Below, in pieces: positions 51,924-60,441 of a DNA stretch of 64,000 nt. The position numbers were made by a program, and so were the translations under genes. The DNA is from JAZKDW01 sp040387375. GTDB taxonomy: Bacteria > Pseudomonadota > Gammaproteobacteria > Burkholderiales > Burkholderiaceae_D. Under the pieces are notes generated by a model. It saw only the letters and a program-made list of their open reading frames with translations, had not been told where the DNA came from and searched no databases. How positions within the stretch are numbered: the stretch's first letter is position 1; each line of letters opens with the position of its first letter. Location of the stretch: NCBI GenBank assembly GCA_040387375.1, contig JAZKDW010000030.1, positions 29,710-93,709 on the forward strand. Reading direction: 5' to 3'.

Positions 51924-52295
51924 ATGGAGCCGATTGGTAATATCGGCCAGATGGCCGAGATCCTGCGCAAACGTTTGCTCGACACCCAGAAGGCGGGCGC
52001 CGGCGCAAGCAAGACCACGGGCGACGCTAAAACCGCAGCCGCAACTGGCCGGCCAGGCATCGACGAACTGAAACAAACAATCCGGGAAAAACTCGCACGC
52101 ATCGATCCCAAGGATCGCAAGGCTGGCCAGAAATCCACGCATGTTTTTCTGGAGTCGGTATTGTTATGGGAGTTCGGCGAAGGACTGCGCAACGACCCGA
52201 AATTTTATGCGCTGCTGGATGAAATCCAGTGCGAGATGGAAGGTGATGCGGGGGTTCGGGAAAATTTGGCGGCGCTGATGACGTCTTTGAAGTGA
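51924..52295 (+). CDS. Small hypothetical protein paired with the TPR protein
   Basis: The 123-residue product has an N-terminal helix (MAEILRKRLLDTQKAG), an Ala/Lys linker, and a folded second half with ELKQTIREKLARIDPKDRKA, FLESVLLWEFGEGL and MEGDAGVRENLAALM. No family is recognised. The codon use is normal and it follows the TPR gene at 6 bp, so it is a real gene. The possible scaffold-partner relation is inference. Confidence 0.7.
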   Translation: MEPIGNIGQMAEILRKRLLDTQKAGAGASKTTGDAKTAAATGRPGIDELKQTIREKLARIDPKDRKAGQKSTHVFLESVLLWEFGEGLRNDPKFYALLDEIQCEMEGDAGVRENLAALMTSLK

Positions 52296-52617
52296 TTGTT
52301 GCGCGGGCTCGGTACCCACCCGGAATAAATCGGGAGATCAATCGGGCGAGGTCAAGCGTGGTGGGATCGGTCTGAAGGCATCGTGATGCAAGCTCAGTCT
52401 GGATTCCCCCTTGCAGGGCGCATATTCGCTTGCAAGCGAATATCGTTTCGCAGGCGTGAGGCTATGCCTCACGAAACCCCTGCTACACCTTTCGCGAGAA
52501 TGATGGTAGTAAATGAGACGATCTCCACTCTCACCACCGTCGTTCTCGCGAATGCGGGAATCCATAACCCGCTGGCACGATAAGGACGTCGATATCCCCT
52601 TCCGCCCTCCTTCCGCC
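52296..52617. repeat. Repeat-rich intergenic region
   Basis: This 320-bp gap holds a member of the TAAGTACCC family (52312-52336, starting GTACCCACCCGGAATA), a perfect 22-bp palindrome at 52422-52443 (ATATTCGCTTG and its complement), a GTGAGGC/GCCTCAC hairpin just after it, and inverted TTCTCGCGA words with a CGGGAATCCA segment, the look of common extragenic repeats. No gene was seen. Confidence 0.7.
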
Positions 52618-53526
52618 CTACTCCCGCGCCAGACGGTAAACAAAGTCGCGAAAAAACCGATGACCCGGGTCTCCCGCCATGCGGGGATGCCAGTACTGGT
52701 GGACATCGACAGGCGGAATCCGAGCCGGCAGCCCCACTTCCTTGATGGCGGCGGAGGGCCGGAAAAGGTCGAACATTTCACGCGGAACGACGGCGATCAG
52801 GTCGCTCGCGGCCACGATGAACGGAACGGCAGCCAGATGCTGCGTTTGTGTGGGCGAGGCAAAGGCATAACCCGCGTGCGCCATCTGTTCGTCCAACCAG
52901 GCATTGGTGAGCGGGTTGCCGGGATTTTGTAAACGCGGTTCCTCACCAAGCTGTTTGAAACTGATCTTGCGGCGCACACGCGGGTGGTTCGTGCTGGCGA
53001 TACAAACATAATCGCGCCGGTAAAGCAGCCGCCGCACCAGGCTGGCGTCCGCGTGCGGGATATGCCCGGCTGCCAGGTCCATCTCCCCGGATTCCAACGC
53101 TGCCGCCATCACACCTGGCTCCAATTGCAATTGTGTCAAGCGGGCCCGTGGCGCATCCGTGGCGAGACATTGCACCAGGCGCGGAATCAACGCGATGGCG
53201 CCAACTTCGTTGACACCGATGCGAAACACCCGCTCCGAGTTGGCCGGATCAAAACGCGCCTGTCCCTTGATGTCGGTCTCGATAATGCGCAACACCTGGG
53301 CCGTGGGCTCGGCCAGTTGCAGTACCAGCGGCGTGGGGGACATGCGGTTGCCAACACGCACGAATAGCGGGTCGCCGAAATGTTTGCGCATGCGCTCGAG
53401 CTTGTAGCTCAGGACCGACTGGCTCATATCCAAGCGCTGCGCGGCGCGCGTGACCGTTCCCAGCTCGATCACCGCGAGCAGGGCACGGAAGTCCGAGAGC
53501 TGCAAATCTTTATCTGATTTTTTCAT
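52618..53526 (-). CDS. LysR-family transcriptional regulator
   Basis: The 302-residue protein has the LysR winged helix (LSDFRALLAVIELGTVTRAAQRL, MSQSVLSYKLERMRKHFGDPLF) and the two-lobe effector domain (FRIGVNEVGAIALIPRLVQ, later ASDLIAVVPREMF). It is divergent from the aromatic-degradation operon starting at 53608, so it is the probable activator of that operon, sensing an aromatic substrate or intermediate. The 81-bp gap has a weak TCGA-N5-TCGA symmetry at 53535-53547. Confidence 0.92.
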   Translation of the reverse strand: MKKSDKDLQLSDFRALLAVIELGTVTRAAQRLDMSQSVLSYKLERMRKHFGDPLFVRVGNRMSPTPLVLQLAEPTAQVLRIIETDIKGQARFDPANSERVFRIGVNEVGAIALIPRLVQCLATDAPRARLTQLQLEPGVMAAALESGEMDLAAGHIPHADASLVRRLLYRRDYVCIASTNHPRVRRKISFKQLGEEPRLQNPGNPLTNAWLDEQMAHAGYAFASPTQTQHLAAVPFIVAASDLIAVVPREMFDLFRPSAAIKEVGLPARIPPVDVHQYWHPRMAGDPGHRFFRDFVYRLARE

Positions 53527-53607
53527 AACCTGAATCGAAGTAATCGACTTTCCAGATCATTATGTCCCATATATCCTTCGGCAAGTTCAGAAAAATTGGA
53601 GACGGAC

Positions 53608-55299
53608 ATGCCCAAGCGCAGCGACGACATCATCGACACGGACGTATTGGTCGTGGGCGGCGGACCAGCGGGCCTGGCTCTGGCGCTGGAGCTGGGCACC
53701 CAGGGGCGTCGCTGCATGCTGGTCGAATGCAATCCCCGCTCGGGTCTGGTGCCGCGCGCCAAGACCACCAATGTGCGCACGCGCGAACTGCTGCGCCGCT
53801 GGGGCATCGCCGACAAGCTGGCCGCAGCCTCGCCATTTGGCACTGACTACCCATCCAATGTGGTCTTTGCTACCCGCATGGGCGGGCGTGAACTGGCACG
53901 TTTCGAAAACGCCTTCTCCTGCGCACCGGCGCGCGACCCGCGCTTTTCCGAACATGCGCAATGGATTCCACAATACAAGGTAGAGGCAGTTCTCAAGGCA
54001 CGTGTGCAGGAGTTGGACAGCGTGGCGCTGCGCTTTGCCACCCGCCTGCTGGATTTCACGCAAGACGGGGACACCGTACTGGCCACGCTCGAAGATGTGG
54101 AAACCCGCACCACCGTGCGTGTGCGAGCCCGCTTTCTGGTCGGCGCCGACGGCGCGCGCAGCACGGTGCGCGAGAAACTTGGCATCCGCATGGAGGGCAC
54201 GTCGCCGCTGGGACAGCACACCAATGTCGTGTTCCGTGCGCCTGGCCTCGCCGGCGCACATGCGCTGGGACCGGCGGTCATGTATTGGCTGCTCAACCCC
54301 GACGTCCCTTGCGTGATTGCACCGCTGGACCAGGGTGACCTGTGGACCTTCGGATATTCCAGGGCCAACAGTGGCGACGCCACGCCTGAACAACTGATCC
54401 CGCGCGCACTGGGTTTCGATATCGGCCTCGAGGTACTGAGCACGGACGAATGGACCGCGCATCAGTTGCTGGCACAACGCTACCGCGAGGGGCGGGTGTT
54501 TCTGGCAGGTGATGCATGTCATCTGCATCCGCCATTTGGCGGACATGGCATGAACATGGGCATCGCCGATGCGGTGGACCTGGGCTGGAAACTGTCGGCG
54601 GTGTTGTCGGGCTGGGGTGGGCCCGCGCTGCTGGACAGCTACGAAATCGAACGGCGCCAGGTGCACCAGCGTGTGGTCAATGAATCGGTGGTCAACCACT
54701 CGCACAGCACGAGCAACCTGCTGCAGCCCCATCTGGATGAGGATGGAGAGCAAGGTGATGCAATACGCGCGGAAGTCCGGGAGCGCATCCTGGCCCTCAA
54801 GCGAGCGGAGTTCTACTCGCTGGGCGTGGTCATCGGCGCGCACTACGAAGCTTCTCCGATCCTGGCACGGGAACCGGCGGACCAGCCGACGCTGGAACCC
54901 ACGTACACCTATCAGCCCAATGCGCGGCCAGGCTGCCGTGCGCCGCACCACTGGCTGCAGCCGGGCCGGCAGTGGGGCGCATCGCTCTATGACCACTTCA
55001 CGCCAGCAGGATTCACCCTGCTCGTCACACGCGCCGCTGCCGAACCTCATGCGGCTGCGGTTCAGGCAGAAGCAGCCACCCTCCGCGTGCCGCTGCTTGT
55101 CACAGTGCCGAACGACGACGCTTTGCGGGAACTGTACGGCACGGACCTGGTACTTGTGCGCCCGGACCACCACGTCGCCTGGCGCGGCAATGACGCCCAG
55201 GCCGCGTGCGCCGCGCTGGCGTTTGCCTGCGGGGCGCCAGTTTCCATTGATTTCCCAGATGCCGATTTGCCACTAACAACAACCGGAGACATCGCATGA
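53608..55299 (+). CDS. FAD-dependent aromatic monooxygenase (MhpA/phenol hydroxylase-like)
   Basis: The 563-residue class A flavin hydroxylase has the FAD motif VLVVGGGPAGLALALELG, the DG motif FLVGADGARSTVRE, the GD motif FLAGDACHLHPPFGGHGMNMG, and a C-terminal thioredoxin-like domain (VPLLVTVPNDDALRELYG). This layout is that of 3-(3-hydroxyphenyl)propionate and phenol hydroxylases. It would hydroxylate an aromatic ring ortho to a hydroxyl group. The start at 53608 has GGAGAC upstream. It overlaps the Bug gene by 4 bp and heads the operon. Confidence 0.92.
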   Translation: MPKRSDDIIDTDVLVVGGGPAGLALALELGTQGRRCMLVECNPRSGLVPRAKTTNVRTRELLRRWGIADKLAAASPFGTDYPSNVVFATRMGGRELARFENAFSCAPARDPRFSEHAQWIPQYKVEAVLKARVQELDSVALRFATRLLDFTQDGDTVLATLEDVETRTTVRVRARFLVGADGARSTVREKLGIRMEGTSPLGQHTNVVFRAPGLAGAHALGPAVMYWLLNPDVPCVIAPLDQGDLWTFGYSRANSGDATPEQLIPRALGFDIGLEVLSTDEWTAHQLLAQRYREGRVFLAGDACHLHPPFGGHGMNMGIADAVDLGWKLSAVLSGWGGPALLDSYEIERRQVHQRVVNESVVNHSHSTSNLLQPHLDEDGEQGDAIRAEVRERILALKRAEFYSLGVVIGAHYEASPILAREPADQPTLEPTYTYQPNARPGCRAPHHWLQPGRQWGASLYDHFTPAGFTLLVTRAAAEPHAAAVQAEAATLRVPLLVTVPNDDALRELYGTDLVLVRPDHHVAWRGNDAQAACAALAFACGAPVSIDFPDADLPLTTTGDIA

Positions 55300-56282
55300 A
55301 AACCAACCGAAGAACCACACTTGCCCTGGCCGCTGCCTTGATAACCACCGTTTGCACCAGTGCCTGGAGCCAGACCGCGGACTGGCCAACCAAGCCGGTG
55401 CGTTTGCTGGTGCCCGCGGCGGCCGGCACGGCGCCCGACATCATGGCCCGTGTGCTGGGGGAACGCCTGTCCAAGATATGGCAGCAACCCGTGGTCGTGG
55501 ACAACCGGCCTGGCGCCGGGGGTGTGATTGGCATGACGGCGGTGAAGAACGCCGACCGCGACAGTCATGGTTTTGTCTTCGCGCCGGCCTCGATATTCAC
55601 ACTCACGCCGTACATGTACAAGACCAGCCAGGTGGACATCGTGCGTGATTTCACGGCCGTCGCCATGGTCGGCCTCAGCCCCATGATGGCGGCGGTAAGC
55701 GCCACCTCCCCGGCCAACTCGCTGGCCGACCTGATCCGCATGGCGCAGCGCGACCCCAACAAATTTGTGGTGGCCACTACCTTCCAGTACTCTTTCCCGC
55801 ATCTGGCCGCTGAAATGTTATCCAAGGCCGCCGGCGTGCCGCTGCGCGCCGTGCCTTTCACCAACAGCACTCAAAGCATGTCGGCCGTCGTGAATGGCGA
55901 TGCGCAAATGGTCATCGACGGCGTGCCGCCCCTCGACCCGATGATCAAGGGCAACCGCCTGAAGGCCGTGGCGATGTTTTCCGAAGAGCGGCTGCCCAAA
56001 CGTGCGCAGCTCGCCACGGTAGCGGAGACCTACCCATCGATGGTTGTGAACGGCTGGTTTGGCGTGCTGGCGCCAACCGGTACCAGCGCCAGGGCAATCG
56101 AACGTGTCAACCGCGATCTGGCGACTGTCTTGTCTCAAGCCGATGTGATCGAGCGGCTGGACGGGCTGGGGGTGTATCCCAAGGTTATGACGCAACCCCA
56201 GTTTGCGGATTTCTGGATCAAGGAGCGCACACGCTGGGAACAGGTGCTGCGCGACGTCGGCGCACAACCTCTTGTTCAATAA
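55296..56282 (+). CDS. Bug/TctC-family substrate-binding protein
   Basis: The 328-residue protein has a signal peptide (TLALAAALITTVCTSAWSQ) and Bug motifs WPTKPVRLLVPAAAGTAPD and VVVDNRPGAGGVIGM. Being inside a degradation operon, it may bind the aromatic acid imported or sensed. No TctAB carrier genes are present. It overlaps the monooxygenase gene by 4 bp. Confidence 0.92.
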   Translation: MKTNRRTTLALAAALITTVCTSAWSQTADWPTKPVRLLVPAAAGTAPDIMARVLGERLSKIWQQPVVVDNRPGAGGVIGMTAVKNADRDSHGFVFAPASIFTLTPYMYKTSQVDIVRDFTAVAMVGLSPMMAAVSATSPANSLADLIRMAQRDPNKFVVATTFQYSFPHLAAEMLSKAAGVPLRAVPFTNSTQSMSAVVNGDAQMVIDGVPPLDPMIKGNRLKAVAMFSEERLPKRAQLATVAETYPSMVVNGWFGVLAPTGTSARAIERVNRDLATVLSQADVIERLDGLGVYPKVMTQPQFADFWIKERTRWEQVLRDVGAQPLVQ

Positions 56283-56300
56283 CCGGCAATGGAAACCAAC

Positions 56301-57215
56301 ATGCACAACACACTTGAAATCGCCTACATCGGACTGGAAAGCGCACAGCCAGAGCAGGTGGCGGTTTACCTGACCGACATCGTGGGCCTGATGCCGTCCA
56401 CAGCCATGCCCGACGGCTCACCCGCCTGGCGCGCCGATGGCAAGGCCTACCGCTTGTGGGTACAGGCTGGCAGCCGCAACGATGCCATCTGCGTTGGTTT
56501 TGAAGTTGCAAACGCCGATGCGCTGCATGCAACCGTAGCGCGGCTCGAGGGCGTGGGCCTGCGCGTGGCGCAGGGAACGGCGGCCGACAAGGCGGCGCGG
56601 CGCGTGCAGGAACTGGTGCGCGTCACTGCGCCCTGGGGCGTCGATATCGAACTGGTCACCGGCCTGGCCGAAGCCTCTGTGCCGTTCGCAAGCCCGCATT
56701 TTCCGGATGGATTTGTCACCCGGGGCCAGGGTTTCGGCCATGCCGTGTTCGCAGTGAATGGCGAGGTCTACGAACAGTCGCGGCGCTTTGCGCTCGAGGG
56801 CCTGGGCATGCGCCTGTCCGACTGGTTGCGCATGCCTTTAGGCGGCGGCATGGAAATGCAGGTCTCGTTTTTCCATTGCAATCCTCGCCATCACTCGCTG
56901 GCCATCGCCTGTGTGCCCGGACCCGCGCCGGCCCAGCGCCTGCACCACATCAACTTCGAGGTCTCGCAGGTACAGGACGTGGGTCAGGCATATGATCGCG
57001 CGCTGCAGGCCAGGGCCACCTTCGCCAACACGCTGGGCCAGCACGTCAACGACGAGATGGTGAGCTTTTACACCACCGGGCCGGACGGCTGGCGCGTGGA
57101 GATAGGCGCTACCGGACGTGTGGTCGGCGCCGACTGGTCGGACGTTCGCGAGTACGACCAGATCAGCCGATGGGGGCACCAGCCTCCCGAGGTGCTGACG
57201 GGCCTGCTGTCATGA
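56301..57215 (+). CDS. Extradiol-type ring-cleavage dioxygenase (VOC family, two-domain)
   Basis: The 304-residue protein has two vicinal-oxygen-chelate modules as in 2,3-dihydroxybiphenyl dioxygenase. The Fe ligands are most likely His in GFGHAVFAVN, His in RLHHINFEV, and Glu in GWRVEIGATG near the C-terminus. It would cleave a catechol-type ring next to the hydroxyls (meta cleavage), using the product of the upstream hydroxylase. The ATG at 56301 has GGAAA upstream; a start at 56289 is possible. Confidence 0.88.
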   Translation: MHNTLEIAYIGLESAQPEQVAVYLTDIVGLMPSTAMPDGSPAWRADGKAYRLWVQAGSRNDAICVGFEVANADALHATVARLEGVGLRVAQGTAADKAARRVQELVRVTAPWGVDIELVTGLAEASVPFASPHFPDGFVTRGQGFGHAVFAVNGEVYEQSRRFALEGLGMRLSDWLRMPLGGGMEMQVSFFHCNPRHHSLAIACVPGPAPAQRLHHINFEVSQVQDVGQAYDRALQARATFANTLGQHVNDEMVSFYTTGPDGWRVEIGATGRVVGADWSDVREYDQISRWGHQPPEVLTGLLS

Positions 57216-57259
57216 ATATCGGACTTTGAATAACTTCACCAACCTTCGGACTGACCCTC

Positions 57260-58150
57260 ATGAAACTTGTAACCTTTTCCTGCCGCGGCCGCCATGCCAT
57301 CGGCAAAGTCGTGGACAACCAGGTCATCGACCTGCCTGCGAGCGACCCGTCGCTGCCCAATTCCATGCGTGCGCTGCTGGCCGGCGGGCGGGCGGCGCTG
57401 GAGCGCGCCCGCGCCGTGACACTGGCCGACGGTGTGACTTACCCCTTGACCGACGTGCGGCTGGAAGCGCCCGTGCCGGACCCGGGAAAGTTCCTCGCCA
57501 TCGGCATGAACTACCACGCGCACGCCGAGGAGGCGCGCAAAGCCGGCGTCGCCGTGCCGGACAGCCAGGTCTGGTTCAACAAACAGGTCAGCTGCGTCAA
57601 CGGCCCCTTTGACCCGGTGCACATGCCCAAGGTATCGGACAAGCTCGACTACGAAGCGGAGCTCGGTGTGGTGATTGGCCGGCGCTGCCGCCATGTGCCG
57701 AAAGACCGTGCGCACGAAGTGATTGCGGGTTATGTCGTCTGCAACGATGTATCGGTGCGCGACTGGCAGCGGCGCTCGGCCACCATGACCTTGGGCAAGT
57801 CATTCAATACCACCGGCCCCATCGGCCCGTGGATCGTCACCGCCGATGAAGTGCCCGACCCGCACGATCTGCGCATCCGCATGTACGTGAACGGCGAACT
57901 GCGCCAGGACATCAATAGCGGCCAAATGATTTACAACATCTACGACCAGATCGCCTATCTCTCCACGGTGATGACGCTGGAGCCGGGGGACCTGATTGCC
58001 TCGGGCACACCCTCGGGCGTGGGCGTGGCCATGGACCCGCCTTCATTCTTGAAAGTGGGCGACGTGATGCGGGTGACCATCGACGGCATCGGATACATCC
58101 AGAACCAGGTGATTCCGGAACCGGCGCTGTTGCCGTTTTCCGCCGACTGA
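57260..58150 (+). CDS. Fumarylacetoacetate hydrolase-family protein
   Basis: The 296-residue protein has FLAIGMNYHAHAEEA, the acidic metal site DYEAELGVVIGRRCRH, GYVVCNDVSVRDWQ, FNTTGPIGPWIVTADEV and DLIASGTPSGVGVAMDPP, the full set for FAH-family hydrolases. In this operon it probably cleaves the ring-opened diketo acid or acts as a hydratase/decarboxylase. It is related to, but different from, the protein at 3687-4655. Confidence 0.92.
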   Translation: MKLVTFSCRGRHAIGKVVDNQVIDLPASDPSLPNSMRALLAGGRAALERARAVTLADGVTYPLTDVRLEAPVPDPGKFLAIGMNYHAHAEEARKAGVAVPDSQVWFNKQVSCVNGPFDPVHMPKVSDKLDYEAELGVVIGRRCRHVPKDRAHEVIAGYVVCNDVSVRDWQRRSATMTLGKSFNTTGPIGPWIVTADEVPDPHDLRIRMYVNGELRQDINSGQMIYNIYDQIAYLSTVMTLEPGDLIASGTPSGVGVAMDPPSFLKVGDVMRVTIDGIGYIQNQVIPEPALLPFSAD

Positions 58151-58177
58151 AGTCACTACCAAAACAAGGAATTCATC

Positions 58178-59110
58178 ATGACCCGTAAAATCATCATCAC
58201 CTGTGCGGTGACCGGCTCGGTGCACACGCCGAGCATGTCGCCCTACCTCCCTCTCACGCCACAGCAGATCGGGGACGAGGCGATAGCAGCGGCCGAAGCC
58301 GGCGCCGCCATCCTGCATCTGCACGCGCGCAGCCCGATCGACGGCAGGCCAAACTTCGAGCCGGCTGTGTTTCGTCAATTCCTGCCTCGCATCCATGCCC
58401 ATACCGATGCGGTCATCAACATCACCACTGGCGGGTCGCACACCATGACCCTCGAGCAGCGCCTGGCTGCCGCGCTGGATGTGTCGCCCGAAATGGCTTC
58501 GTGCAATATGGGGTCGATGAACTTCGCCACTTTCCCCGTGCTGGACAAGATGAAGGAGTTTACCTATCCGTGGGAGCGTGAATTCCTTGAAGGCTCCCGG
58601 AATGCAATTTTTCGCAATACCTTCGGCGACATTGAACAGATATTCAGCCGTCTGGGCACTGAACACGATACCCGCTTCGAATTCGAATGTTATGACGTGG
58701 GCCACCTGTACAACCTCAAGCATTTTGTCGATCGCGGCATTGCCAAGGGCCCGCTATTCCTGCAGTTCGTTTTTGGTGTGCTCGGCGGCATCGGTGCTGA
58801 CATCGACAACCTGGTGCACATGAAACATATCGCTGACAAGCTGTTCAAGGACAATTACCGGTGGTCGGTGCTGGCTGCGGGCCGGCACCAGATGCCATTG
58901 ATCACGCATGCTGCGCTGATGGGCGGAAATGTGCGCGTCGGACTTGAGGATTCGCTCTTTCTCGGCCGCGGCGAACTGGCGCGCTCGAATGCTGACCAAG
59001 TGAAGCTGATCCGCTCTGTTCTGGAACCGCTGGGGTTTGAATGCGCGACGCCGCCGGAGGCGCGGGAGATGCTGGGGCTGAAAGGGCGGGATAAGGTGAA
59101 TCTGGATTAG
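58178..59110 (+). CDS. BKACE-family beta-keto acid cleavage enzyme (DUF849)
   Basis: The 310-residue TIM-barrel protein matches the 3-keto-5-aminohexanoate cleavage enzyme family. It starts KIIITCAVTGSVHTPSMSP, with the zinc motif AAILHLHARSPIDGRPN and INITTGG, and later NVRVGLEDSLFLGRGELARSN. BKACE enzymes exchange a beta-keto acid with acetyl-CoA, giving acetoacetate and a new CoA ester. Its place at the end of a ring-cleavage operon suggests that the pathway makes a beta-keto acid. Confidence 0.92.
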   Translation: MTRKIIITCAVTGSVHTPSMSPYLPLTPQQIGDEAIAAAEAGAAILHLHARSPIDGRPNFEPAVFRQFLPRIHAHTDAVINITTGGSHTMTLEQRLAAALDVSPEMASCNMGSMNFATFPVLDKMKEFTYPWEREFLEGSRNAIFRNTFGDIEQIFSRLGTEHDTRFEFECYDVGHLYNLKHFVDRGIAKGPLFLQFVFGVLGGIGADIDNLVHMKHIADKLFKDNYRWSVLAAGRHQMPLITHAALMGGNVRVGLEDSLFLGRGELARSNADQVKLIRSVLEPLGFECATPPEAREMLGLKGRDKVNLD

Positions 59111-59391
59111 AGGCGCGGTGTTGTGTTTGATGCTCACGGGCTCCGTCTTGCTGCGGCCAAGGTCGCTGACCGACAAGACGCTTCCCGACATGGCCGCCAT
59201 GACGGCTGCGCACAGGCTGGGGAGGCGCTTTTGATGGATGTCGGCGCAGCGCGTTGTCAGGCATTGGTATAAAATTTAAAGGACATGCATGGCGATTCCT
59301 CGGATTGGACTCTTCGAAGAGGCATGATAAGCCTCTCATGCATGCCTCGCGTCCCTGCCGATCGTCAGCCCATTTGCCGGAACCCGGTTGC

Positions 59392-60372
59392 TTACTCCGC
59401 GCTGGCCCCGGTGCGCTTCACCAACTCGCCATATTTTTTCAGGTCCCGGTCGATCGTCTGGGCAAGCCCGTCCGGTGTGTCGGGCGCGGGCACGAAACCC
59501 AGGGCCGTCATACGATCCTTCACGTCAGGCTGATCGAGAATCTTGTTCACCTCGGCATTGATGCGTTGAACCACGGCCGCGGGCGTACGGCGGGGCGCCA
59601 TCAGCGCGACCCATGCATCGACGTCAAAGCCTTTCAACCCGGTAGCCTCATCGACGGTGGGGATATCCGGATGGCTCGGCAAGCGCTTTTTCGCAGCGAC
59701 GGCGATCAGCTTGATTTTACCGGCTCGAACCAGAGCGCCCGCCGTCCCGAGCGTCCCCAGCGCCCAGCCGACGTCGCCATTTGCAATCGAGGTAAATATC
59801 TGCAAGGCGTCCTTGAACGGGGCATGGATCATTTTGGTATCGGTCAACGATTCGAGCAAGGCACTGCCAAGGTGGGATGGGCTGCCGATATATGGCGATC
59901 CGTAGGAAATCTTGCCCGGGTTCGCCTTCGCATCCGCAATCAGATCCGCCATTGTCCGGTATGGACCGTTTGCCGATACCGCGATAAAGAAGGGCGTGCT
60001 GTACAACATCGCGACCGGCGCGAAATCAGCTTTCGGATCGTAGGGAAGTTTACGGAATAGCGCCGGATTGATAGTCATGTGCGCATTGCCGACAATGGCC
60101 AGTTCGTGTCCGTCCGCCGGCGCACGCTTGACCGCTTCCAGTGCAATGAAACCATTGCCGCCGGGACGCGCGTCCACGATCGCTTGCTGGCCCCATGCCT
60201 TGCTCATTTTTTCCGCTACCGCGCGCGCGATCACGTCGGGCCCGCTGCCGGCGGAATACGGCGACGTGATTTTAATCACCTTGCTCGGAAATTCCTGAGC
60301 TCCCGCATGCGACACCGCCAGCCATAGAATAGCCGTGTTCAAGACGGCGCTCATCATTCTTCCGGTTTTCAT
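59392..60372 (-). CDS. Bug/TctC-family substrate-binding protein
   Basis: The 326-residue protein has a signal peptide (MMSAVLNTAILWLAVSHAGAQ), FPSKVIKITSPYSAGSGPDVIAR and AIVDARPGGNGFIALEAVK. It lies 69 bp downstream of the flavin oxygenase gene on the same strand. It probably binds that enzyme's substrate. It is the third Bug receptor of the window, each beside a different catabolic gene set. The 281-bp gap before it (59111-59391) shows no gene. Confidence 0.9.
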   Translation of the reverse strand: MKTGRMMSAVLNTAILWLAVSHAGAQEFPSKVIKITSPYSAGSGPDVIARAVAEKMSKAWGQQAIVDARPGGNGFIALEAVKRAPADGHELAIVGNAHMTINPALFRKLPYDPKADFAPVAMLYSTPFFIAVSANGPYRTMADLIADAKANPGKISYGSPYIGSPSHLGSALLESLTDTKMIHAPFKDALQIFTSIANGDVGWALGTLGTAGALVRAGKIKLIAVAAKKRLPSHPDIPTVDEATGLKGFDVDAWVALMAPRRTPAAVVQRINAEVNKILDQPDVKDRMTALGFVPAPDTPDGLAQTIDRDLKKYGELVKRTGASAE

Positions 60373-60441
60373 GAAGACTGCCCTTTTCTGTAGAGTATCG
60401 ATTGAAGTGCCCGACCCGGCTGAAGCGCCGTGCCGGATTTT

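Noticed and set aside
53587..55173. 528-codon frame antisense to the aromatic monooxygenase gene
   Set aside because: It is a shadow of a G/C-rich gene; the forward product has all flavoprotein motifs.
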